Assembly (NCBI GenBank): GCA_030611315.1
Contig: JAUWPZ010000026.1
Coordinates: 1-33,893 of the forward strand
DNA: 33,893 nucleotides
DNA from: Sedimentisphaerales bacterium
Lineage (GTDB): Bacteria; Planctomycetota; Phycisphaerae; Sedimentisphaerales; Anaerobacaceae
Direction: 5' to 3'
The translations under genes and the position numbers were made by a program. The notes under the pieces are model-generated. The model had not been told where the DNA came from and did no database searches. It was given only the letters and a program-made list of their open reading frames with translations. This document shows positions 24,591-33,177 of the stretch, piece after piece; position 1 is the stretch's first letter; every line of letters begins with the position of its first letter.

Positions 24591-25286
24591 CTACGGTTCC
24601 CATATCAGCTCATCCAGCCTCTCCTGTCGAACGCATTCTACATGGCCGTCCAAAAAGGCGATTTGGTAACCCCTTCTTGACCTGGGCTCCTCCGGCAGCA
24701 GCTCGCGCCCGCCTCCGGCCGGACTGCCGAACCGACACTCGAAGAAAAGCACAACATACGCAGGCTTCTCAATATCGCTCAATTTCAGACCATCCAGATT
24801 GGCGTTCATTGCATAGGCCCAGCCGGCATCCGGGTCGAACGGCGATTTGAGGAGTGCATCCATGTTACTACAATAAGGCCGCAGCACTTCAGGCCAGCTC
24901 TCAGAAGGCGGAAGCTTGTAGTCATTTTCTTCACTGTATATCATCGCCGCCATCGACAACTGCCTCAGGTTGTTTGATGACACTATTGTCTTTGCCTGGG
25001 TCTTAACCCTGAAAAGCGCCGGCATAAGAATGGCCATTAACTGAGCTATCACAAACAAAAAGCTCACACACGAGACGATGATCCCCGCTATGGCCAAACC
25101 ATTGCCCTTCAGTCTGCCCGGTTGCTTTCTGATGGCGCTAAGGGCACAAATCCCGAGGACAAGGCCGATTACGCCCCCAATCCCCAGAGTACAAAAACTG
25201 CAAATACCCAGGATAAGACTCGCTATGGCCAGGCCGCTCGTCTTGGCCGGCAACTGCTGCTGTGCTGTGTTTTCCATATTATCCAT
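24591..25286 (-). CDS. Membrane protein: DUF4190-like N-terminus with pseudopilin-like C-terminus
   Basis: The 231-residue protein begins with a Gln/Pro-rich cytoplasmic tip. Two Gly-rich membrane helices follow (about 18-49 and 63-92), with GLAIASLILGICSFCTLGIG and the repeat-like GNGLAIAGIIVSCVSFLFVI; this is the DUF4190 pattern. Directly after the second helix comes MPALFRVKTQAKTIVSSNNL, then AAMIYSEENDYKLPPS and a late IAFLDGHVEC. These are blocks of the planctomycete pseudopilin globular domain, as in the gene at 6249-7115. The prepilin leader (GFTLIEL) is missing, so the pilin-like part is presumably displayed on a fixed membrane anchor. An AGGAG ribosome site precedes the start. It is divergent from the ion channel gene. 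Confidence 0.75.
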   Translation of the reverse strand: MDNMENTAQQQLPAKTSGLAIASLILGICSFCTLGIGGVIGLVLGICALSAIRKQPGRLKGNGLAIAGIIVSCVSFLFVIAQLMAILMPALFRVKTQAKTIVSSNNLRQLSMAAMIYSEENDYKLPPSESWPEVLRPYCSNMDALLKSPFDPDAGWAYAMNANLDGLKLSDIEKPAYVVLFFECRFGSPAGGGRELLPEEPRSRRGYQIAFLDGHVECVRQERLDELIWEP

Positions 25287-25373
25287 TTTCGAACTCCTAA
25301 ATTAATTCTCCATCTTTATCAACAGGCCACGCCGCTGCCTCACCGGTGGTTTTTCCCGTCATTCCATAATTTC

Positions 25374-25402
25374 TTGCATTATTTATCCACCAAAGATACC
25401 AT
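25374..25402 (+). promoter_or_regulatory. Candidate promoter of the ion channel/mtfA pair
   Basis: TTGCAT (25374-25379), a 17-base spacer and TACCAT (25397-25402) lie 50 bases before the channel gene. The -10 match is poor (four of six), so this is only a candidate. Confidence 0.35.
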
Positions 25403-25451
25403 AAGTCCTTGAACTCACAAGAATAAATAAAGTACCGAAGAAAGCTTAAAA

Positions 25452-26276
25452 ATGGACAAAATTGAAAAAAAGCCCAGCCGTCCCTGGCGCAGGATTATGT
25501 TCGAAATCATTTTCGAGGCCGACACTCCTGCCGGCAAATGGTTCGACATAATTCTGATTATTTGCATCCTGCTCAGCGTAACCGCCGTAATGCTCAACAG
25601 CGTCGCCTCCATCAACACCAAATACCACCGCCAGCTCCTTGCCGCAGAATGGTTCTTCACCGTCCTTTTCACTGTCGAATACATCTTCCGATTGATTTGC
25701 GTCGGCAGACCAGTCCGATACGCCCGCAGTTTCTTCGGCATCGTGGACTTATTGGCCATACTTCCGACGTACTTGAGTTTATTCTCCTTCGCCAGTCAAC
25801 CCCTCGCCGTCATCAGGGTCCTGCGAGTACTGCGTATCTTTCGGGTCCTCAAGCTCGGCCATCACACCAAGGAAGCCGCCCTCTTAAAGAACGCCCTGTA
25901 CGCAAGTCGCCGAAAAATCATCGTCTTCCTTTCCGCGGTCCTGACCCTGGTCGTCATCATAGGCTCTCTTATCTACATCCTCGAGGGCAGGGAGAACGGA
26001 TTTACGAGCATACCCCGCGGCGTCTATTGGGCCATTGTCACTCTCACCACCGTCGGTTATGGTGACATCTCCCCGAGCACCGGCCCGGGCCAATTCCTCG
26101 CCGCCCTCGTGATGATTCTCGGTTACTCGATTATAGCCGTCCCCACCGGCATCGTCACAGTGGAACTCTCGCGCGTACAAACCGATAAACCCACTTCCCA
26201 GGTCTGCCCCGAATGCTGCGCCGAAGGTCACGACAAAGACGCCAAATACTGCAAATACTGTGGAGCAAAGCTGTAG
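25452..26276 (+). CDS. Voltage-gated-type potassium channel with C-terminal zinc ribbon
   Basis: The 274-residue protein has the six-helix Kv plan. S1 is near 31-50 and S2 near 65-84. S3 lies around FFGIVDLLAILPTYLSLF (94-111). S4 is IRVLRVLRIFRVLKL (121-135), with Arg at every third position as in voltage sensors. S5 is near 155-177. The pore loop carries the K+ selectivity filter TTVGYGD (199-205), and S6 is near 212-236. A short cytoplasmic tail ends in a zinc ribbon, CPEC (252-255) and CKYC (267-270). Bacterial Kv-like channels of this size usually lack it, so metal sensing or partner binding is possible. MtfA follows 48 bases downstream on the same strand. Confidence 0.88.
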   Translation: MDKIEKKPSRPWRRIMFEIIFEADTPAGKWFDIILIICILLSVTAVMLNSVASINTKYHRQLLAAEWFFTVLFTVEYIFRLICVGRPVRYARSFFGIVDLLAILPTYLSLFSFASQPLAVIRVLRVLRIFRVLKLGHHTKEAALLKNALYASRRKIIVFLSAVLTLVVIIGSLIYILEGRENGFTSIPRGVYWAIVTLTTVGYGDISPSTGPGQFLAALVMILGYSIIAVPTGIVTVELSRVQTDKPTSQVCPECCAEGHDKDAKYCKYCGAKL

Positions 26277-26324
26277 TCTTGCAGCGCCCACGGTCGGCAG
26301 CCGATTACAGGAGACAATTGAAAA

Positions 26325-27161
26325 ATGATATTCATAAAAATCGCAGCAGCAGTCGTCGCCCTGACAGCACTCTTTTTTCTCATAAAACGCCTCCGTCGAA
26401 ATGCAAACCGAAAGCGCTTCTCGGCCGCGCCCTTCCCCGAACAGTTCGAGCAAATCATTAAAAAAAATGTCCCCCTCTACAATCGCCTGCCGGATTCATT
26501 GAAGCGGCAACTCCACGGCCACGTCAACATCTTCCTCGCCGAGAAGTCTTTCGAGCCCTGCGGCGGCCTGGAAATAACCGACGAGATTAAAGTTACCATC
26601 GCGGCCCAGGCCTGTATGCTCCTCTTAAACCGAAAAGCCACCTACTTCCCCAAACTCCGCAATATCCTGGTTTACCCTCACACTTATGTTGCTAAGACCG
26701 TCTCTTCGAACGGCACAGTAACAATCAACGGACAAAGCGTCCGTCTCGGAGAATCATGGCAAAGCGGCCCCGTTGTTCTTGCCTGGAACAGCGTAACCGG
26801 AGGAACCACCAATATCACCGATGCCAAAAACGTCGTCCTTCACGAGTTCGCCCATCAATTAGACCAGGAAGACGGCTCCGCCGATGGGGCGCCCATTCTC
26901 GAACACCGCTCCAAATACGTCACCTGGGCCCGCATCCTGAGCGCCGAATACGAAGCCCTCCAAAACAAAAAGAAAAAACGAAGACGGTCGGTTATGAATA
27001 AATATGGCGCAACAAATCCCGCCGAGTTCTTTGCCGTAGCCACCGAAACCTTCTTCGAAAAGCCGAAACAAATGAAAAAAAGGCACCCCGAGCTTTACGA
27101 TGAACTAAAGGATTACTACAAACTGGACCCCGTCCTCTGGCTGCAACAAAAGCCCGTATGA
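26325..27161 (+). CDS. mtfA: MtfA-like zinc metallopeptidase, membrane-anchored
   Basis: The 278-residue protein has the zincin motif HEFAHQLDQEDG (His173, Glu174, His177) followed by the downstream NPAEFFAVATETFFE segment (about 230-245) that completes the MtfA/M90 family active site. The central LLLNRKATYFPKLRNILVYP region is also typical. Residues 2-20 form a hydrophobic N-terminal helix followed by a basic stretch, so this copy is probably tethered to the inner membrane, unlike soluble E. coli MtfA. In E. coli MtfA binds the glucose repressor Mlc. No Mlc homologue is visible here, so only peptidase activity is inferred. It is co-directional with the channel gene, and an AGGAG lies somewhat far upstream of the ATG. 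Confidence 0.85.
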   Translation: MIFIKIAAAVVALTALFFLIKRLRRNANRKRFSAAPFPEQFEQIIKKNVPLYNRLPDSLKRQLHGHVNIFLAEKSFEPCGGLEITDEIKVTIAAQACMLLLNRKATYFPKLRNILVYPHTYVAKTVSSNGTVTINGQSVRLGESWQSGPVVLAWNSVTGGTTNITDAKNVVLHEFAHQLDQEDGSADGAPILEHRSKYVTWARILSAEYEALQNKKKKRRRSVMNKYGATNPAEFFAVATETFFEKPKQMKKRHPELYDELKDYYKLDPVLWLQQKPV

Positions 27162-27205
27162 AATACCCCCAGGTATGGCCGGATTTTCTGGTAGGGCAAT
27201 CAACT

Positions 27206-27234
27206 CCTGTCATGCTGAGCGCAGCAAAGCATCT
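27206..27234. repeat. Interspersed 'tgctgagcgcagc' repeat
   Basis: The stretch from 27206 to 27234 matches the 'CTGTCATNCTGAGCGCAGCGAAG' motif that recurs in intergenic DNA of many environmental genomes. It contains a TGCTG/CAGCA stem (27213-27226). It lies between convergent genes. Confidence 0.45.
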
Positions 27235-27278
27235 GGCCAGAGAATTATAGTAGTCTGGCCAACTTTTGAGCACGCCTT

Positions 27279-27334
27279 CTAAAGTGAGCTAAAGTAGAGA
27301 AATAATTCTTGACTTTAGGCACTCCAAACTTTAG
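27279..27334. repeat. Double inverted repeat between convergent genes
   Basis: CTAAAGT occurs at 27279-27285 and 27289-27295, and its complement ACTTTAG at 27312-27318 and 27328-27334. Alternative stems can form on either strand. The location between the ends of mtfA (plus) and the efflux permease (minus) would suit a two-way terminator, but no T-tract is attached. Confidence 0.4.
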
Positions 27335-27360
27335 ACACTTTCAACTTGTGGCGGTCCACC

Positions 27361-28629
27361 CTACTCATGCCGCAGGGCAATAATCGGGTCAACGTTGGCG
27401 GCACGCACCGCCGGATAAAGCCCGAAGACAATACCTATGGATATACTGATTCCCACGCTCAGGATAACGCTCTTTATCGTTACAACCGTCGGCATCCCGG
27501 CGAATATCGTAATCATCCACGGTATTAACAATCCCAGCCCGATACCGATCAGCCCCCCCGCAGTCGAGAGAACCACCGTCTCCACCAGAAACTGACCCGT
27601 GATCTGTCTGCGTTTGGCGCCGATTGCACGGCGAATCCCGATTTCCCTCGTCCGCTCCGTCACCGAAGCAAGCATAATATTCATAATTCCGATACCACCC
27701 ACTAAAAGGCTGATGCACGCAATCGAGCCTAAAACTACATTAAATGTTCGCTTTGTCGCCTCGGCCTGGCGAAGAAGCGCCAACGGAACAGATATTCGAT
27801 AGTCCACCTTCTTATGAAATCGCTTGAGCATCACCTCGATGCCTTTGGCAACCGACTCGACGTTATCCATATGGTCAACTTCGACTATCATCTGATGAAG
27901 TTCCACCAGCTCACGCTCTCGCGAGCCGCTCGTATAACGCGTCGTGATATCACCGTATCGTTCCTTCGCCGCCTCTATCGGAATATACGCGTCTATCTGC
28001 TCGTCGGGCATCTGGATATTCCCCGCCATTCCACCCTCGCTCTTTACTATCCCGACTATCTCGTAATAACTGCCCCCGACACGCACCCTCTGCCCGATTG
28101 TATTTTCCGTCGCCAGCAGTCTCCTCGCCCCGAATTCCGTCAGCACCACTATCCCCGACCGATTCTTCGAATCAATCTCCAGCAGTTCGCGCCCGGCTAC
28201 CATCTCACGCTTCAGCAGCTCAAACCAGCTCGGAGTTGTCCCCACCACGCGCAGTTCCAGGTTCCGCTCTGCCAGACGGGCACTCTTCCGGATAAGTTTC
28301 ACCGGCACCGCTTGTAAGACATGGCTGAACGTCTCCTCGATACGAAGCCGGTCATCGTACGTCAGACCGTAAATACTCATATACGAGCGAGTCGTGCTCT
28401 GCGATTCCTCTTCCACCGACTTAATCGAGCTGATAATGATATTTCTAATGCCTATCTTATCGATTTGCTGGAGTGCTTCTTTGCTTGCCCCCTCCCCGAC
28501 CGAAAGCATCGCCACCACGGAACCCACCCCAAAGACAACACCCAGCATCGTCAGAAAAGTACGAAGCTTGTGGAGAAGCAGGTTCTCTATGCCAAGCCAT
28601 ATATTTCGAGCAACTTTAAGCCTTCGCAT
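27361..28629 (-). CDS. MacB-type ABC permease, tripartite efflux
   Basis: The 422-residue permease has an N-terminal basic segment and helix (LLLHKLRTFLTMLGVVFGVG, about 18-37), then a MacB periplasmic core of about 250 residues. Three C-terminal helices follow, including the family's GGIGIMNIMLASVTERTREI coupling region, and the end PAVRAANVDPIIALRHE is typical. Unlike E. coli MacB the ATPase is a separate gene, encoded immediately upstream with a one-base stop/start overlap (TAATG at 28629). Together they form the mechanotransmission-type pump of a MacAB-TolC-like exporter. The substrate is unknown; macrolides, peptides or lipids are known for relatives. It is the last gene of the operon. 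Confidence 0.9.
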   Translation of the reverse strand: MRRLKVARNIWLGIENLLLHKLRTFLTMLGVVFGVGSVVAMLSVGEGASKEALQQIDKIGIRNIIISSIKSVEEESQSTTRSYMSIYGLTYDDRLRIEETFSHVLQAVPVKLIRKSARLAERNLELRVVGTTPSWFELLKREMVAGRELLEIDSKNRSGIVVLTEFGARRLLATENTIGQRVRVGGSYYEIVGIVKSEGGMAGNIQMPDEQIDAYIPIEAAKERYGDITTRYTSGSRERELVELHQMIVEVDHMDNVESVAKGIEVMLKRFHKKVDYRISVPLALLRQAEATKRTFNVVLGSIACISLLVGGIGIMNIMLASVTERTREIGIRRAIGAKRRQITGQFLVETVVLSTAGGLIGIGLGLLIPWMITIFAGMPTVVTIKSVILSVGISISIGIVFGLYPAVRAANVDPIIALRHE

Positions 28630-29342
28630 TAGTCTTCCTCGACAGTTTCGATTAGACCGTCCCGCATATGCAGCCGTTTGTTCGCCAACCGGGCAATATC
28701 GCTCTCGTGTGTAACCATGATGATTGTCTTGCCCTGTTCGTTAAGCTCACGCAGCAACTCCAGAATCTGCTGTCCCGTCGCCGAATCAAGGTTCCCCGTC
28801 GGCTCATCAGCCAGCAGTATTCGCGGGTCGTTAGCAAGGGCACGCGCTATCGCAACTCGCTGCATCTGTCCGCCCGATAGTTCCATGGGACGATGCCCAA
28901 GCCTTTCTTCAAGGCCTACCCTCCGGGCAAGTTCTACGGCTCGCGCGGCGCTTTCCTCGGCGTCCCAGCCAAGGTAATAAAGCGGCAGCTCTATGTTCCG
29001 CTGGACAGTCAACTGAGGAATCAGGTTAAAGCTCTGAAAAATAAATCCCAGATGCCTCAGGCGAAGCTCGCTGACCGCATCATCATTCATCATACTGACA
29101 TCATTATTCTCGAGCGTGTACCGGCCGCTTGTTACCCTGTCAAGGCAGCCCAAGATATTCAGCATCGTGCTCTTGCCCGAACCGCTCGGACCGATGATTG
29201 CCCAGAAACTGCCCGCGGCAAAAGATACACTTACACCTGCCAGGGCTTTTACCTGCTCCTGGCCCATCTGGTAAATCTTGTACACATCCTCAAGCTCGAT
29301 GAGCAAGTCGCCGTTTGTTCCGCTCTGTTCGTTCACGCCCAC
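28629..29342 (-). CDS. MacB-type ABC transporter ATPase subunit
   Basis: The 237-residue nucleotide-binding protein has all motifs: Walker A GPSGSGKST, Q-loop FIFQSFNLIPQ, signature LSGGQMQRVAIARAL, Walker B ILLADEPTGNLDS and switch His in MVTHE. It is the close functional counterpart of the ATPase at 4812-5495 but serves a different permease. The start appears to be one of two in-frame GTG codons (29342 or 29336); no ATG is suitably placed. It follows the adaptor gene after 42 bases and overlaps the permease gene by one base. Confidence 0.92.
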   Translation of the reverse strand: MGVNEQSGTNGDLLIELEDVYKIYQMGQEQVKALAGVSVSFAAGSFWAIIGPSGSGKSTMLNILGCLDRVTSGRYTLENNDVSMMNDDAVSELRLRHLGFIFQSFNLIPQLTVQRNIELPLYYLGWDAEESAARAVELARRVGLEERLGHRPMELSGGQMQRVAIARALANDPRILLADEPTGNLDSATGQQILELLRELNEQGKTIIMVTHESDIARLANKRLHMRDGLIETVEED

Positions 29343-29384
29343 TGCATACGCCTCGTATTCTCAGCAAAGATAAGCTCTTTGTCT

Positions 29385-31121
29385 TTAACTGCCGCCTTTT
29401 TCTCCGTCGCCTCTTTGCCCCCCGCTCGGCCTTGTTCCGCCAGGTCTTTGTCCTGCTCCCATCCCCGGCGGCCCGCCGCCTCCGGGTCTCTGCCCTGCTC
29501 CCGGCCCCGGCCTGCGACCTGCGCCGCCTCTGTCCATTCCGGGCCTTTGCCCGCCGCCGATTCCGGGACCTTGCTCACCCTGGCCGAGATCTTCCGGTCT
29601 TGCCTCGTTAATCCTCCTCAAAGCATCTCGCACCTTTGAATCCCGGGCTTCCGCCGGTGCAAGAGGCGGCGCCAGAACAACCTTTTCACCAACTTCAAGG
29701 CCGCTTATGATATTCACCATACGATTATTGTCCAGCCCTATCTCCACTTTTCGGGGCTCTGTCCTTTTGTCTTTAAGAACATAAACTGTCGGCTGGTCGC
29801 CGACACGCACAACCGCCTGCACCGGAATATAAACCACGTCCTCGTACTGCTCCACGACAATGCTCGCCCGGCAGCTCATTCCTGTCCGCAGACCATTGCC
29901 GTCTCCGTCAAGATGAATCTCCGTCGTATAGACCTTCAGGTCGGGATTTAGCCAAACCATCTGAGCATCAGGCAGCATCGCTATCTTGGCCACCCTGCCG
30001 GTAAACGTCTTGTCCGGTACCGCATCAACGCTTATAATCACCGGCAGATTCACATCCACCTTTTCCATGCTCGACTCGTGCACCTTGACTTCCGCCTTGA
30101 CCTTGTCACTCGTCGGAAGATGAATCAGCTCCTGCCGTTCATGAGCCTGCTGGCCTTCTTCAAGCGGCTCCCTGCTGCTGCCAAACCTTCCGCTCTGCGT
30201 GCTTGCATATACAACCATACCATCCGACGGCGCATATATCATCGTGTTCACAATATTCCTGTCTAACTTCTTAAGAATGTCCGTCTCCTGTGAAAGTACA
30301 CTTTCAGCCGCAAGAAGGGCCGCTTCGAGAAGAACAACGTCAGCAGTGGCCTTTCGCTTGGTCCGCTCCAGCGCCATCTCCGCCTGCTTTACATCGCTGG
30401 TCAACTGTTTCATCGTACGGTGATATGTAAAATCCGTAAGAAGTTGCAGCTTGCTCTCGGCAAGCTTCAAGTCCAGTCTCGCCCTGCTCAACGCCAATTC
30501 ATCGCGTTTCTTTTCCGTCTCTGAGATATACTTCTCCGCAAATAACTTCTTCGACCACTCGAAATTGTCCTCGGCCTGGGTCTCCGCTTCCTTCTTCACT
30601 TCAATCTGTGCGTTCGCGTCGGTCAGCTCGTTCTGATAATCGCCCTTCTCGTACTTCTCAAGGTCCTGTTTGGCAAAATCCAGCGTCAACATGGCCAGCT
30701 CCAAATCGGCCTCGGCCTGGTTCTTGCCGACCGCAAGGTTCTCCTTCGTACTAAGGAGGGTGGTCTCGGCGTTTTTCACGATTATCTGTTGTGTAACACG
30801 TAGGTCTCTGAAATCGCTCGAATCCAGCTCTACCAGCAAATCCCCCTTCTTTACGCGCGTTCCTTCGGGAATCAGCGTCAGAATAGTCGTAATCCCCTCC
30901 ACCATGCACTTGATTACCTCCTGGTCCAAAGCCTTGATAGTACCCGAGGCATCGATACTGATTATCAAAGGCCCGCGCTTCACGTCAAACGTCGGAATGT
31001 CACCGGCCGAGCCCTCATCGCTGCTGAACATCTTCGTCGCTGCCACTACCACCGCAACAACTACTACCAGCAAAATAATAATCACCGCCGGGGCAAGTTT
31101 TCTTTTCTCGGTTTGGTTCAT
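29385..31121 (-). CDS. MacA-like periplasmic adaptor with Gly/Arg/Pro-rich tail
   Basis: The 578-residue protein has an N-terminal membrane anchor (PAVIIILLVVVVAVVVAATK, about 11-30). A split lipoyl/biotinyl-like domain follows (starting near GPLIISIDASGTIKAL). A long helical hairpin region (about 100-270, rich in Glu, Lys, Leu and Ala) docks onto the outer-membrane channel, and beta-barrel and membrane-proximal domains come next. This is the HlyD/MacA family. The last 65 residues or so are an unusual low-complexity tail of imperfect GGQRPG-like repeats. The start has a GAGGAA ribosome site. Its ATG overlaps the stop of the TolC-like gene by four bases (31118-31121). Confidence 0.88.
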   Translation of the reverse strand: MNQTEKRKLAPAVIIILLVVVVAVVVAATKMFSSDEGSAGDIPTFDVKRGPLIISIDASGTIKALDQEVIKCMVEGITTILTLIPEGTRVKKGDLLVELDSSDFRDLRVTQQIIVKNAETTLLSTKENLAVGKNQAEADLELAMLTLDFAKQDLEKYEKGDYQNELTDANAQIEVKKEAETQAEDNFEWSKKLFAEKYISETEKKRDELALSRARLDLKLAESKLQLLTDFTYHRTMKQLTSDVKQAEMALERTKRKATADVVLLEAALLAAESVLSQETDILKKLDRNIVNTMIYAPSDGMVVYASTQSGRFGSSREPLEEGQQAHERQELIHLPTSDKVKAEVKVHESSMEKVDVNLPVIISVDAVPDKTFTGRVAKIAMLPDAQMVWLNPDLKVYTTEIHLDGDGNGLRTGMSCRASIVVEQYEDVVYIPVQAVVRVGDQPTVYVLKDKRTEPRKVEIGLDNNRMVNIISGLEVGEKVVLAPPLAPAEARDSKVRDALRRINEARPEDLGQGEQGPGIGGGQRPGMDRGGAGRRPGPGAGQRPGGGGPPGMGAGQRPGGTRPSGGQRGDGEKGGS

Positions 31122-33019
31122 TTTTCAATTTCCTCAGGGTCAAACTCCTGCCAAAGCCCCTTCCGGCCCACCTTGAGCAGTCCCATGTCCCTTTGCAGCT
31201 CGAGTTCAGTAACTCGATAATTAATCACAGCCGACGTCAGCGAATTCTGAGCCGACAGAAGCGAATCCTGCGCCTCAAGACTGTCACGCATCAGCGCACG
31301 GCCCGCCTCCAGATTCATATCCGTGCTGCTAACCCGCCTCTCGGCAACTTTAACCGCGGCAGCCTGAATCTGCAGTGACTCACGCGTCGACCGCAAACTG
31401 CGAAGTCCGTCACGAATATCCAGCTTCACCTGGTCCTCGAGAAGCCCCACATCCCGCACCGCACGTTCCAGTAAAATCAGGCTGTCGCGATAATCATTTC
31501 GCTCAGCGGTTCGTTCTATGGGCAAATCCAAAGTCAGCAGGGCTGAATGGACCGCCTGATTGAGCCGAAGCCGAGCATCATCGCTCGTTGCCGAGCCTAC
31601 GCTTCGCCTCGCGCCGACCGATGAGGAACCGAGCAAAGTCAGTTCCGCCCCCAATTGGTCCGCCTTGATAATCACATCACGCTGCGCATCAAATATATTC
31701 TCCTGCGCCACTCGAAGGTCGAGGCGATTGTCCAGCGCCATCCTCGCCGCCGTTTTCAATTCTAATTCATAAGGCCCCGCTCCCTCCTGACTCGGCTGCC
31801 TGATATGAATCGGCGCATCGGCCGGAGGTGCCTCCTCGTTCGGGTCCACATCGAACATACTCAAATCAATCATACTGCTTGATACTACCCCGGTAAGCTC
31901 TTCCAGCTCCCCCCCGTCAAGAACGATATTTGCATCAACGGGCAGTCCCAGCAGAACCTTGAAATCGTCCAGACTTCGTTCACAACTCTGCCTTGCCTGT
32001 ATCCATTGGCTTCGTGCCCGCAGCTCTCTCTGTACCGCCTGGTCAACCTGTATCATGTCCATGTCCCCCGCTTCGGCCAGTCGCCGGGACCAGCGTACCA
32101 ACCAAATCAAACGGCGATAGTTCGCCTCCTCGTTGCCCCTCCTGTCCAACAGACGTAATACATCCAGGTATTCGCTGGCGACACTTACTGCAAAAATCCG
32201 TTTGTATCGCTCGAATTCCCAGATAGCGTAAATTACATCCCGCTCAGCCTGCGTCAAAGGCTCGGTAACGATATGCGCCCCGGAGCCCCGCAGCAGCGGT
32301 ATCGACACGGATGCATCGGCCTTGAGACCCAGCGAAGAGGCCCCGCCCAGCGTCAGAAGATTCGCCAAATCAACCGCAAGCTGCCCGGTGAACGTGGCTC
32401 CTTGTTCCAGCGTTCGGCTAATGCCGGTAATAGAACTGTGTCTGGTGCCAGATTCGGTCCGGTCTCCGCTGCCGTCCGTGCTTATCAAATTATCCACCTG
32501 CTGAGTAAAAATATTGCGAAATTCGTTTCGCTCGAGGTCGAGACCAAGGGCCTTACGAAAAATCTCCTCTTTCTGGGTCTGATAGCTAAAACTGTTCCTC
32601 GCTCCTATCTGCAGGGCTGCGAACAGCGTCAATGTGAGTTTTTCCTCGAGTTCCTCAAGCGGCACCAAGGCAATCATGTTCATATCGTCGGGGTAATCAT
32701 CCTGCGGCCAATGCTCGGGGCGCTCAAGCTGAGCGGTTCCCAGCGACCAGGGCCCGGAATACTGCAATTTCTGCCCTTCCAGCAGCCGCCTGCGCAAGGT
32801 ATCGCTCGGCTTTTCAATCGTAAAATCCTCCACCTCGCCGACCGCTTCAAGCTGCTTTTGCCTGATTATTTCGTAAGCTGTCTCGTCCGCGTTTTTTCGA
32901 TACTCTTCAGGCGATTTGCACCCAGATAGGCCCAGAAGCATAAAAAATCCCCCAAACAACGCCAAAATAACCGTCAATCGCCGCCCAACCTCGCACACGG
33001 ACAATCTGACATCTTTCAT
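31118..33019 (-). CDS. TolC-like outer-membrane efflux lipoprotein
   Basis: From the ATG at 33019 the product has 633 residues. A lipoprotein signal peptide comes first (basic n-region, LTVILALFGGFFMLLGLSGC), with lipobox LSGC. Two long alpha-helical repeats follow, with the Arg/Ala/Gln/Leu patterns of outer-membrane efflux proteins, for example DNRLDLRVAQENIFDAQRDV near residue 430 and RVTELELQRDMGLL at the end. It forms the outer-membrane duct of the pump. An upstream GTG at 33076 has a good GGAGGT site (33086-33081) and would add 19 residues. The ATG is preferred for its normal signal peptide, but it lacks a ribosome site. A still longer reading to 33199 would include the promoter and is rejected. 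Confidence 0.88.
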   Translation of the reverse strand: MKDVRLSVCEVGRRLTVILALFGGFFMLLGLSGCKSPEEYRKNADETAYEIIRQKQLEAVGEVEDFTIEKPSDTLRRRLLEGQKLQYSGPWSLGTAQLERPEHWPQDDYPDDMNMIALVPLEELEEKLTLTLFAALQIGARNSFSYQTQKEEIFRKALGLDLERNEFRNIFTQQVDNLISTDGSGDRTESGTRHSSITGISRTLEQGATFTGQLAVDLANLLTLGGASSLGLKADASVSIPLLRGSGAHIVTEPLTQAERDVIYAIWEFERYKRIFAVSVASEYLDVLRLLDRRGNEEANYRRLIWLVRWSRRLAEAGDMDMIQVDQAVQRELRARSQWIQARQSCERSLDDFKVLLGLPVDANIVLDGGELEELTGVVSSSMIDLSMFDVDPNEEAPPADAPIHIRQPSQEGAGPYELELKTAARMALDNRLDLRVAQENIFDAQRDVIIKADQLGAELTLLGSSSVGARRSVGSATSDDARLRLNQAVHSALLTLDLPIERTAERNDYRDSLILLERAVRDVGLLEDQVKLDIRDGLRSLRSTRESLQIQAAAVKVAERRVSSTDMNLEAGRALMRDSLEAQDSLLSAQNSLTSAVINYRVTELELQRDMGLLKVGRKGLWQEFDPEEIEK

Positions 33020-33148
33020 TACAACCGATAATCCGGTATGTTTCAATCCAGTTGTATTTCCCGGTCCAATCTGCACTAATACCTCCGTAAAACCTGATTT
33101 TTCACGTATAGAGCCTGAATTTTCACATAAGGATAAAAACATCAGTAT

Positions 33149-33177
33149 ATCATACCATTTTGCGGGCTCAAATTCAA
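33149..33177 (-). promoter_or_regulatory. Sigma70-like promoter of the efflux operon
   Basis: On the minus strand TTGAAT (33177-33172), a 17-base spacer and TATGAT (33154-33149) precede the TolC-like gene, with a leader of 65 to 120 bases depending on the start used. The 396-base gap 33020-33415 holds this promoter. On its tRNA side it also holds TATAAT at 33296-33301 without a good -35, and a weak TTGCAA (33369-33374), 17-base spacer, TAAGCT (33392-33397) that may serve the tRNA. No protein gene is visible in it. Confidence 0.55.
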
